A stretch of DNA of 64,000 nucleotides from Kitagawia praeruptora (Eukaryota > Streptophyta > Magnoliopsida > Apiales > Apiaceae), in NCBI GenBank assembly GCA_037693485.1, contig CM075345.1:90168001-90232000 (forward strand). The letters run 5' to 3'. Below the pieces are notes generated by a model. The model was not told the DNA's origin, searched no databases, and saw only the letters and a program-made list of their open reading frames with translations. Position numbers and translations under genes: made by a program. Positions 55,041-64,000 of the stretch are shown in pieces (the first letter of the stretch is position 1; the number at the start of each line of letters is the position of its first letter).

Positions 55041-56448
55041 TGCTTGGGGTGAAAATACACCTAGAGGGGAGGGGTGAATAGGTGTTATGACTAACAATGA
55101 TCAAATAAAAAATCTGCCTGAAAAATTAATCTGGCAGCAAGCTGGATGCAACCAAATAGTGAATAAGCAGCTAGCTGAGTTAACTAGATGCAACAGATTA
55201 ACAAATAAGCAGCTAGCTGAGATATGCAATGCAGAAAGATAAATTTGCAGAGAGTAAAGAACACCAAGAATTTTAGCTAGGTTCGACCCCTAATCTTCTA
55301 TGGTCTACGTCCTAGTCCCTTACCAACTTGGTAAGAGAATATATTATTGATCACAATGAAATCCAATTACAAGACACAATAATATATCTCCATTATCACC
55401 CAGTTACTGACTGCAGCTAGCTGGAACCCCTTGTTTCCTGAACACAGCTCTTTAAGTTCTATACTAAACCAAGTATAAACTTCTCTAGCCTAATGCTCCT
55501 TGAACCCTTGTTCCACAAGCTTAACAATCCAGCAACTACCAACTTTACAAGTTGAACAATACAAATGGATAAAAATAATTACAACTCAAAGATATGAACT
55601 CTCTAAAATCTCGATATATAATATAGTGCAAGAGCTCGTTTGAAGTAGAGGGTGCAGAGTTGTTTCTTGTATTCTTGAATATAGCTTGAAGGTTCTTGTT
55701 TTCTTCAGAGAAATATGCAAGCCTTTTTATAGTGAAGTACAGGAGCTACAATACATGAACCATCTTGCAACGGTCTTGAAGGTTACTTCTCACGTTTTGC
55801 TTTGTTCAAATTCATTGCACTTCTAACGTTCACCTGCAGGTTTGATATATATTAATCAGAAGATATAATTATTCTCATGCAGAAGGATAAAACTAGTAGA
55901 GAGAGATGAGAATGTGTTTTAGTCTTTGAAGAAAGCCGTTACAAAGAAAAATGAAGAAAACCATGAGTTTGATAATGTGTACATGCGTTTTCTTTTGACA
56001 ATTTTCTACAAGATAACAGATGGTGGAGAGGTTGAAAAAAAATGAATATTTGACTTTTAAAAGAGCATGCTTGAAAAGTAAGCACATGGGTTGTCTTTTA
56101 AAAGAACATTAAAGCATTCAAAGATTCCTTTACTACGGAAAGATGTTTTAGAAAAACTATTATAATGAAGAGTGTTTTAAATATATCATATCATGATTAA
56201 AATAATTCAGGCCACTCTTATATGTCTAAATTTAAAATCTGTATAGACGAACTTCCCTTTCACATTCTGGACAGTCTTCCAGCTTACTGTGTTGAACTGC
56301 CAGCTAGCTGATATGCCCTGCTAGCTAGCTGAGATGCCCTGTGTTTTGCTATGAATTGATATGAATAATGAACCTGCAAAACAGTATTAGTCCAGAACAA
56401 ATACCCAGCTTGCTTCCTATGTATGATCATCAAAATTATAGAGTTTCA
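55041..56448 (-). repeat. 3' LTR of copia element G
   Basis: 1,408 bp. On the minus strand it runs from TGAAACTCTATAATTTTG (right edge 56448, directly after a GGGGGAGAT polypurine tract) to CACCCCAAGCA (left edge 55041). The end ...ATTCACCCCTCCCCTCTAG... resembles the LTR ends of B and H. It repeats GCAGCTAGCTGAG and related CAGCTAGCTG palindromes, mainly at 55165-55225, 55415 and 56285-56335. It cuts the PMD-linked gene. Confidence 0.75.
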
Positions 56449-57086
56449 ATCTCCCCCTTTTTGATGATTATACACCAATTTGAGATTGAGCTAAAACTCC
56501 CCCTCAATCAAAGTATCCTGCAAAATAAAATTTGATAGCAGGCTAATATATATAATTAGTAACAAGCAATCAGCTTGCTTCATTGTGTCAATATCAAAGC
56601 AATCAGCTTGCTGCATTGTGTCATCATCAAAACCAATAGGGTTTCAATCTCCCCCTTTTTGATGATTACACACCATATTCAGGAGTTAAATACTCCTCCT
56701 GAATTTATGCTTCCCCTGCAAAAAGATTAGCAATCTATACAAGCAGTTAAGCATACTAAGTATAATCGAATTGCATCACATAAGCATTTAGCATTAAACC
56801 ATATGATCCCAGCAAAGTACGTGAAGTAAAGAGTTATAAGAATAAGTATCAACTCCCCCTAAATATATCACACATACTTTTAATCCTGAATTTTCTCCCC
56901 CTTATTCATCAAAAAGGATATCCACATGCAATCATTTAATATGAAAATTCAAGTAAGAATGGATTATCAAGTTCATATATAAAAACGTATTGTATGCATA
57001 TCAAAAAATATAAAAAATTCAGTTGCATAGCAAAATTATATATTAACATAGGAAAAATGTACCATGCATCCATAGCAGCTAGCTGG
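56449..57086 (-). mobile_element. copia element G, 3' internal non-coding region
   Basis: Non-coding tail between RNase H and LTR. On the minus strand AAAAAGGGGGAGATTGAAAC occurs both at the LTR boundary (around 56460) and at around 56660, with a third purine tract near 56890-56900, so polypurine-like sequences are repeated, as known in some copia lineages. Confidence 0.7.
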
Positions 57087-57963
57087 CTAGACATTACACA
57101 TGCCTAATTCGCGATGAAGAATAGTAAAACGCTCCTCGACTAGTGGCTTTGTGAAGATGTCTGCTAGCTGGTACTCTGTACTTACAAAGATCAGCTGAAT
57201 TTTTCCCTTTGCTACATTGTCTCTCAAGAAATGATGTCGAAAGTCGATATGCTTTGTTCTTGGGTGATTCACTGGATTCTTTGATATGTTGATAGTGCTT
57301 GTATTGTCACAATAAATGGGGACCTTGCCACATTTAATTCCAAAATCTCGGAGTGTTTGAATCATCCATAACATTTTGAGAGCAACAACTTCCCGCTGCT
57401 ATATACTCCCCTTCAGCTGTGGATAATGCAACAGAAGTTTGCTTCTTGCTTTGCCAAGATACTAAACTCTGTCCTAAAAATGCACAAACACCACTAGTAC
57501 TCTTCCGATCGGTTTGACAACCTGCATAATCTGCATCACTATACCCAACAAGATCAAATGTATTTGTGATGGGATAAAATAATCCAAGAGTAGTAGTTCC
57601 ACTTAAATATTTGAAAATTCTTTTAATAGCATTCAAGTGAGACTCTTTAGGTTAAGCTTGAAACCTAGCACAAACACATACACTATACATAATATCAGGT
57701 CTAGAGGCTGTAAGATATAATAAACTACCAATCATACCTCTATACTTTCGAACATCTACATCTTTACCTCGTTCATCTGCAGCCAGCTTGCTGGCAGAAC
57801 TCATAGGTGTAGATTTTGCCTTGATATTCTCATAACCAAACTTCTTTATCAAGTTCTTGATGTACTTGGACTGATGTACATATATTCCATCTTGAGTTTG
57901 CTTGATTTGGAGCCCCAAGAAGTAATTGAGCTCACCCATCATACTCATGTCAAACTCACTATG
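57087..57963 (-). pseudogene. copia element G, RT end and RNase H (broken)
   Basis: The minus strand reads the RT C-terminal part (MMGELNYFLGLQIKQ, LLYLTASRPDIMYSVCVCARFQ) and RNase H (DADYAGCQTDRKSTSG, STAEGEYIAAGSCC, KHIDFRHHFLRD, QLADIFTKPL). There is a TAA near 57653 where relatives have Ser, and a frameshift near 57370, so it is dead. The sequence is close to that of element H, suggesting the same Sirevirus-like clade. The upstream part of pol is cut off at 57963 by the LTR of element F and lies beyond the window. Confidence 0.88.
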
Positions 57964-59606
57964 TGATAAGTGGATTTATATCCACTTGGATCATTCTATT
58001 GCGGCTTAAATTGGTGTCTTGTATCTCAGGTATGTGTGTGTTTTAATATGTTTTTGTGAGATTTGTGCAGGGTGTATTTCCAGGTGTAGGTATTGCATTT
58101 AGTGGTGATATGTTGTTTTTAATGTCAAGAAAGCAAGTGCTTGGAGTTGCATTCGAAAGCGGAGAAGAAATCAACTTAAGGACAAAGAATCAGTCTGTGC
58201 AGCATTATTAGGCGCGGGCGCGCTTAGAACATACTGGAAGAGGCGCGGGCGCGGGGAAGGATTTCACAGAATTTGATTAGGCGCGGGCGCGCGGGATGTA
58301 TGCCTGTGGTGCGCGCGGCCGCGGCCAGGCCTGACAGAAACTTACTGGAATTCGGTTTTAAAGAGGAAATTGCTGATTTTCTTTTCCTATTCAATATGGA
58401 AGTTTTTTTAAACGATTTGAAGCTTCTGGAATTTAATTTAAACATGGGAATTGCAATTCTAATCCAATCAAAGATGGAAAATTACAGGAATTCTATCCTA
58501 TTTCAATTACGGTAATTGCTTGGTCAAGGAGGCACTTGGGGCTATAAATACACACCTTGGGGCACAGAAAAATCATCACCTACATACACAATCTACACAC
58601 TAATTTCGTTCAGAGCACCAGAGAGAAGCCAAGGCGAGGATCGTGACGACAAGAAGATCTAGATATAGTTTTCTTGTATTCCTTTGTGGAGGCGTATCTT
58701 TTGGATGCTAGTTACTTTCACGGATTTGTTCACTAAACCTTATTCTATTATTGATTTATTCATCTTCATCTTCATTATCTTGTTTAATATCATGTTTTCG
58801 TCAAATCCCATGGTGACGAAAGGTTCGATTATGAACTAATCGTTGTCGTGGGATCCTAGTGGATTTATCTATGTAGCTTAGTAGTTTGCATGCCTTAAAG
58901 ATTTATGTGTGGTGAATTCTTGATATCCTCGTATGGTTAATCTTAATGCTTTTAGATGCGTAGCTAACATCTAAATTGAATAGTTAATCTCTTGCTAAAC
59001 GAGAGTGGATCTTGAGATTTAGAACTTGCCATGCTAGCATAGGATAGGTTGATGTTAAGCATCATGATTTGTGGCATGAATAGAGATATTATGCTACCCT
59101 ATGTGATCTAAGTGGATAACTTGTGCTTCAACCTTTATGTTTTCAAATTCTATAGAGATATAGGGTCTAAACATAATAGGTGCCTATTCATCTTCTATCT
59201 CTTTTGTGGATGTATGCGTAGATTGGTACTAGTATACCGAGAGGTAACTTTTACTCTTTTCGTGTTATTCGATCAGGTATCAAATCCATCGCATGTTTTA
59301 ATTAAAGGCTGCAACTCTAAGTGAAGTAGATAATGAAACTAGGATTCCATGTTTATTCTCACATAAGTAATTCGATTGTTATTCTCGTTAATTGTTTAAT
59401 TCTTAGTTTATAAATTTGCACTTTAGTTTAATTTAGGTAATCAAACCCATATTTGTTATTTTTCTTAGCAGTGAATTAAAACCATACATTGTTGCATAGG
59501 CATATTTATTGAATAGAACCATAACTTGATCCCTGTGGGAACGAATTTGGACTTAACCTTATATATTACTTGTGACCACGTGCGCTTGCGTGAGTTTAGC
59601 ATAACA
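57964..59606 (+). repeat. 5' LTR of element F
   Basis: 1,643 bp, TGATAAGTGG...AGCATAACA. It is related to but clearly diverged from the LTRs of C and D. A GC-rich cluster (GGCGCGGGCGCG and GCGCGCGGCCGCGG) lies at 58209-58325. In the first 102 bp it differs from the 3' LTR at two positions, both transitions. The flanking pentamer on the left is CTATG (57959-57963). Confidence 0.92.
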
Positions 59607-59612
59607 AGTTTT

Positions 59613-59630
59613 TGGCGCCGCTGCCCGGGA
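59613..59630 (+). other. primer-binding site of element F
   Basis: TGGCGCCGCTGCCCGGGA, six bases after the LTR end. It matches, with a couple of differences, the tRNA-Asp-type primer-binding site typical of Athila elements (from memory TGGCGCCGTTGCCGGGGA). Confidence 0.85.
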
Positions 59631-59745
59631 TCATCGGTGTTTTTATTTCAGTTTATGTGTTTGTCAATAGTGGTTGTTAGCGTTCACTGACTCGGATTCT
59701 TACTTACTTTGTTTGTTTCGTGGTGTTTCAGGTACTTAAGTTTGT

Positions 59746-62427
59746 ATGCAAACACGTTCGCAAGCTCGTTTGCAAGAACTGGCAAAAGACGGTCGTGTAG
59801 AGAATTTAGAGAATAAGGAAGAGGAATCTGAAACTACAGTAGCAATGGCAGATGCAGCAGCAGCTAAGACTTTGAAGGACTATTCTCAGCCGAAACTCAA
59901 TGACATCCAGTCTAGCATTATTAGGCCAGCTATTGCAGCGAACAATTTTGAGATTAAGTCTGGCACAATTCAGATGGTGCAGAATTCAGTTCAGTTTGGG
60001 GGAGCTTCTACGGAGGATCCAAACATGCATGTTCGGGATTTTATCGAAATCTGCGACACTTTCAAGTGTAATGGTGTGACGGATGATGCTATCAGGTTGA
60101 GGCTTTTCCCATTTTCTCTGAGGGATAAGGCTAAGAGCTGGCTACACTCATTACCACCTGGTTCCATTACTACATGGGAAGATCTTGCTCAGAAGTTCCT
60201 TACTAAATTCTTTCCTATGGCGAAAACTGCAGCATTAAGGAACCAGTTGACTCAATTTCAACAGCAATCTGGCGAGTCATTGTGTGAGGCTTGGGAACGC
60301 TACAAGGAGATGCTAAGGAAGTGTCCTCATCATGGCATGCCTAATTGGATGGTTATTAATGGTTTTTACAATGGGTTGGGAGCACAATCTAGGCCTTTGC
60401 TAGATGCAGCATCAGGTGGAGCTCTGTGGGCGAAGAGTTATGATGAAGCTTATGAACTTATTGAGATGATGGCTGCTAATGAATACCAGAATCCAACCCA
60501 GAGACTTTCTCAAGGCAAAGTAGTGGGAATTTTGGAAGTAGATATAGCTTCAATAATTACGGCTCAGTTGAAGGCTCTTGCTATGAAAGTGGATTCTCTT
60601 GCTAATTATGGAGTACAGCAGGTGGCTAGTGTTTGTGAGTTATGTGCGGGCGCACATGAGACGAATCAGTGTGCTATCTCTTCTGAATCAGTACAGTTCG
60701 TGAGTAATTTTCAGAGACCTGCTGCACCAGTTCCAGCCACTTATCATCCTAATAATCGGAATCATCCTAACTTCAGCTGGAGCAACAATCAGAATACTCA
60801 GCAATCGTATCAGCAAGCGAAGCCGTACAATCAAGGCTATCAACAGCTTTATCCTCCAAAGGCACCATATCAACCCCCGGGATTTCAGCAGCAACAACCC
60901 CAGGTTCATGCAGGGCAATCTTCTAATGAAAAATCTAATGAGATGTGGATAGCATTGAAGAACCTGCAAGCTGGCCAGAAAGTCTTGGAAACCCAGATAG
61001 GACAGATTGCAAGTGCCTTGTTTAGTAGGCCTCAAGGAACTCTTCCTAGAGATACGGAAGCAAATCCAGGCAGGAGGGAAAGCAAGGAACAGGTCAATGC
61101 AGTTACTTTGAGATCTGGAAAAGTCACGAGTGATCCTAAATCAGCAACTGAAGAAGAGGAAGAAGTGCAGAATCATCAAGTTGGAAAATCTGCAATGCCA
61201 GAAATTGAGAAATCTGATTTGGTGGCTGATCAACATGATGGTGAGAAGAGCAAGAAACCTGTTGGAAAGTCTACTCCGGAGCAATCTTCAAAGAATAATC
61301 AGATTTATCCACCTCTGCCATTTCCTGGACGTTTGCAGAAAAGTCAAGAGAAACAGTTTCAGAAATTTATGGATGTCTTCAAGAAACTGTCCATTAACAT
61401 TCCTTTTGTTGAAGCGTTGGAGCAGATGCCAAGATATGCAAAGTTCATGAAGGATATTTTGTCAAGGAAGAGAAGGTTGGAAGATTTTGAAACAGTAGCT
61501 TTGACGGAAGAGTGTAGTGCTGTTCTGCAACAGAAGTTGCCACCTAAACTGAAAGATCCGGGAAGTTTCACCATTCCGTGTACTATTGGCAACCTTTCTT
61601 TCAGCAAATGTTTATGTGATTTGGGAGCTAGTATTAATCTCATGCCCTTGTCTATTTTCAAGCAACTTGGTCTACCGGAGCCGAAACCAACTAACATCTC
61701 TTTGCAGTTGGCTGATAGGACGATCACTTATCCGAGGGGTATAGTAGAGGATGTTTTGGTAAAAGTTGATAAGTTCATCTTTCCTGCTGATTTTGTGATC
61801 TTGGATTTTGAAGAAGATAAGAAGATTCCCATAATCTTGGGAAGACCGTTCTTGGCTACAGGAAAGACTTTGATTGATGTGCAAAAAGGAGAGCTTACAA
61901 TGAGGGTGCAAGATCAAAGTGTCACCTTTAATGTGTTCAAGGCCATGAAATTTCCGACAGAGGATGAAGAGTGTTTCAGTATGGAAACGGTTGATACGGG
62001 TCAGAGAAAGAAGTTGGATCAATTGTTGAGAGAAAACTCGAATATGAGCGTGCTAAAGCATCCTATCAGTGATTCCATTGACAGATCTTCAGTTTGGGAT
62101 CTCTCGAATGTCAAGCTCGGAAAACTTCCATCCCATTTGAAGTATGTCCTTGTGGATGATGAACTGGTGATTTTTAAAGTATGTCCAGATAATGTGTTAA
62201 GAAGCTGGATCATGGATGATGAAGTAGAGGAGTGTTCTTCTCAATCAACTGTGAAGCATAAGTACCTTAGAGGTGTGAAGAAGAAAAAGAAAAAGTCAAT
62301 TGGAGGAAGAGGCAAAGTGAAGTATGATTTAGCAAAGATGTGGGAAGATAGCAAGAAGATTGTCAAACAATGGGTGAATGGTCCTTCTGCTAAAGACAAG
62401 TCGAATGCAATCTACGAGCCACCATGA
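59746..62427 (+). CDS. gag-pro: element F Gag-protease (893 aa)
   Basis: An intact ORF from the first ATG after the primer-binding site. Retrotransposon Gag domain at about residues 95-260 (RLFPFSLRDKAKSWLHSLPP, WEDLAQKFLTKFFP, ESLCEAWERYKEMLRKCP). A zinc-knuckle-like CELCAGAHETNQC near residue 300 has one residue fewer than the standard spacing. A Gln/Pro-rich linker follows. The retropepsin active site CDLGASINLMP is at residues 624-634, with the flap/C-terminal ILGRPFLATG near 695. It ends in a basic tail (KKKKKKS near 845). Gag forms the particle and the protease cleaves it. No other ORF follows, so reverse transcription and integration must come from related elements. The open frame suggests recent activity or selection. 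Confidence 0.92.
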   Translation: MQTRSQARLQELAKDGRVENLENKEEESETTVAMADAAAAKTLKDYSQPKLNDIQSSIIRPAIAANNFEIKSGTIQMVQNSVQFGGASTEDPNMHVRDFIEICDTFKCNGVTDDAIRLRLFPFSLRDKAKSWLHSLPPGSITTWEDLAQKFLTKFFPMAKTAALRNQLTQFQQQSGESLCEAWERYKEMLRKCPHHGMPNWMVINGFYNGLGAQSRPLLDAASGGALWAKSYDEAYELIEMMAANEYQNPTQRLSQGKVVGILEVDIASIITAQLKALAMKVDSLANYGVQQVASVCELCAGAHETNQCAISSESVQFVSNFQRPAAPVPATYHPNNRNHPNFSWSNNQNTQQSYQQAKPYNQGYQQLYPPKAPYQPPGFQQQQPQVHAGQSSNEKSNEMWIALKNLQAGQKVLETQIGQIASALFSRPQGTLPRDTEANPGRRESKEQVNAVTLRSGKVTSDPKSATEEEEEVQNHQVGKSAMPEIEKSDLVADQHDGEKSKKPVGKSTPEQSSKNNQIYPPLPFPGRLQKSQEKQFQKFMDVFKKLSINIPFVEALEQMPRYAKFMKDILSRKRRLEDFETVALTEECSAVLQQKLPPKLKDPGSFTIPCTIGNLSFSKCLCDLGASINLMPLSIFKQLGLPEPKPTNISLQLADRTITYPRGIVEDVLVKVDKFIFPADFVILDFEEDKKIPIILGRPFLATGKTLIDVQKGELTMRVQDQSVTFNVFKAMKFPTEDEECFSMETVDTGQRKKLDQLLRENSNMSVLKHPISDSIDRSSVWDLSNVKLGKLPSHLKYVLVDDELVIFKVCPDNVLRSWIMDDEVEECSSQSTVKHKYLRGVKKKKKKSIGGRGKVKYDLAKMWEDSKKIVKQWVNGPSAKDKSNAIYEPP

Positions 62428-63898
62428 TTTGAATCATATTTGTCCGGCTAAATGACGTTAACGACAGCGCTTCGTGGGAGGAAACCCATGTGTTTCGGTA
62501 TTTTTAGGTATGTTTTCTGCGATCCCTCGTATTTACTTCCATTCAATGTGGACATTGAATCTTTCAAGTTTGGGGGATGCGTAGTTATGTGTAGTATTTA
62601 TGAGTTCATGTAGGATATCATATTTTGCATATTAGTAGTAGTAAATCATTCATATATGTTCGTGATATTTATGTTTGTTTCATATAGGACATTTTGTTAT
62701 TGTTTGTTTGTTACCATGTGAGTTCATATTAGTTGCATTTTCATGGCATGCATTTTTCATGATCCCTTAAAATGAGCTGATTCTGATTGATAGGTAGATG
62801 TTGATTTGGGTATGATGATGATGAGTAGAGGGCTGATTTATAGTTTCTATGAAATTGACTTGCATGTTTCGGGAACAAAATTATTACACAGTCTCATTGG
62901 GTGCTTTTGGGTTAGGTTGGAGTCATGCATGTTGGATGTTTTGAGATTTAATCACTTGTTTATTCTTAGAATTTTCGTTATTCTCTTTATAGCGTAGGAA
63001 CATTAAAATCTAAGTTTGGGGGAAAACAGGAATTTCATGCTAGTTGTTAATAATGGCTAGGCTTCAAATGGCTAGTAGCCGGCTCATATTTATATGAGTA
63101 GTCTAGGGTTGGAAATGAGAAAGGCTCATTCCAGAAAAAAAGAAAAAAAAAAGTCAAAAGTCTAATTGTTAAATGCAAAATTAACCAGAGTGAGCTCTTT
63201 AATACTCGAGTAATTAAGTCTGAGGGGACTTAGTCCTAGTGACCTAAGGCTTTTACAGTCTGGGATCCACTGACCCAACACTCGCTACATGGGTATTATT
63301 GTATAAGCCTTTTGGGGTCTCATTCATTGCACGGTTAAATAAGCATGCGTTTTGAATTATTATGTGTCATAGTAATAAAGCATGAGTTTCTGTCTACCTT
63401 GGATAAGGGTGGAGGTGTTCCTAGGTTATGGAGTGTCTACAGTCTATTCTAGTTATAAACCTGTGATTGTCTTGACGGAAGGCATGTATGATTTTTGACC
63501 TAGTTTTGGGAGTATTTCTGATGAGCATTGCACACACGCACGTTTCTGTTCATGTACTATTAGTATACGGGGACTTAGTCGAGCTCTGCTTGGAGTTGTT
63601 GCATTCATTGAGATATTTGCTTGTTAGTTGGTGTTGGTAAGTTTGAAGGGGATCTTTGCATTTTTCATATTAGTAGCATTCATGCATTGCATTGCATTAG
63701 GTTAAATGGATTTTGTGGGTACATTCGCTATAGGCCCTCACGAGACCTTACTCGTCCACTAGGGCTGCCTAGGGGTTTAAAGGGCTTGTTGCATATGCCA
63801 AATGCAACCGTGATCACCTACCGAAGTGGTACTAGTTAGTTGTATATATTTTTGTTTGTTTATGCTTTAGGACAAGCATCGGTTTAAGTTTGGGGGTG
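62428..63898 (+). mobile_element. element F 3' non-coding region and polypurine tract
   Basis: It begins with the Athila-type motif AGCGCTTCGTGGGAGG (62467-62482), has an A-rich run near 63137, and carries the conserved block at 63712-63835 shared with C and D. It ends in TTTAAGTTTGGGGGTG (63883-63898). The 72-codon ORF at 63621-63839 is inside the conserved block and probably not coding. Confidence 0.85.
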
Positions 63899-64000
63899 TG
63901 ATAAGTGGATTTATATCCACTTGGATCATTCTATTGCGGCTTAAATTGGTGTCTTGCATCTCAAGTATGTGTGTGTTTTAATATGTTTTTGTGAGATTTG
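63899..64000 (+). repeat. 3' LTR of element F (first 102 bp)
   Basis: Begins TGATAAGTGG and matches the 5' LTR start with two transitions; cut by the window edge. Confidence 0.9.

Larger units (their letters stand above)
57964..64000 (+). mobile_element. Athila-like element F, gag-protease only (right end outside)
   Basis: An Athila-like Ty3/gypsy element inserted into copia G. 5' LTR 57964-59606, primer-binding site 59613-59630, one ORF, 3' non-coding region, polypurine tract at 63883-63898 and the start of the 3' LTR at 63899. The whole internal region (4,292 bp) is present, and it has no reverse transcriptase, RNase H or integrase. It is thus a structured non-autonomous element that keeps gag and protease. 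Confidence 0.9.

Overview
The window looks like repeat-dense intergenic DNA of a flowering plant, most likely a eudicot (an asterid is my guess from the style of the Ty1/copia elements; I cannot name the species). The grounds are nested plant LTR retrotransposons (Athila-like Ty3/gypsy and Sirevirus-like Ty1/copia), Stowaway, hAT and foldback elements, plant-type Helitron 3' ends, a DAYSLEEPER/RICESLEEPER-type domesticated transposase gene, and telo-box and site II promoter motifs. There are no rRNA genes, intact tRNA genes, CRISPR arrays or prokaryotic genes.

Layout. 1-11789 is a nest: an old copia element (A) was cut by a minus-strand copia element (B), which was itself cut by an Athila-like element (C). 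A second Athila-like element (D, 4988-10909, 5-bp target duplication GAGAC) sits inside the reverse transcriptase of A. 12302-12874 is a promoter-like stretch leading to the only convincing intact host gene, a BED-finger hAT-derived protein (13615-15696, two coding exons). 16137-27404 is a field of DNA transposons: two GCTCGA-rich hAT-type elements with perfect 8-bp target duplications (the second holds an Athila-family LTR with an inverted tip), a long-TIR element, foldback MITEs, a Stowaway MITE, a tRNA-derived SINE-like piece, a Helitron end and a deleted hAT element that keeps a broken transposase C-terminus.

27703-41828 is a complete, very young Sirevirus-like copia element (H): LTRs differ by one substitution and a poly-C length change, target duplication GTGAT, initiator-Met PBS. 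It carries gag, a coiled-coil gag extension, pol split by one premature TGA, and a 1,584-residue extra ORF after pol. Its LTRs and its 3' inter-ORF region carry complementary TTCGA-motif arrays.

41829-46951 is AT-rich non-coding DNA ending in a Helitron 3' terminus, followed by a foldback MITE and a hairpin-rich tract. 48007-55040 holds a decayed plant mobile domain (PMD) gene. Its 5' part is tandemly duplicated (1,981-bp unit), its intron is made of tandem copies of its own splice acceptor, and its 3' part is a run of phase-0 micro-exons plus a DUF8039-like exon. A minus-strand copia element (G) truncates it at 55041. G is in turn interrupted at 57964 by an Athila-like element (F) with an intact gag-protease ORF but no reverse transcriptase or integrase, which runs off the right edge.

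In functional terms the coding content is almost all mobile-element machinery. C, D and F lack pol in the visible sequence and would need enzymes in trans; H could supply copia functions only if its TGA codons are read through or other copies complement it. The BED-hAT gene and the PMD remnant are two separate cases of transposon-related proteins taken up by, or moving with, the host genome.
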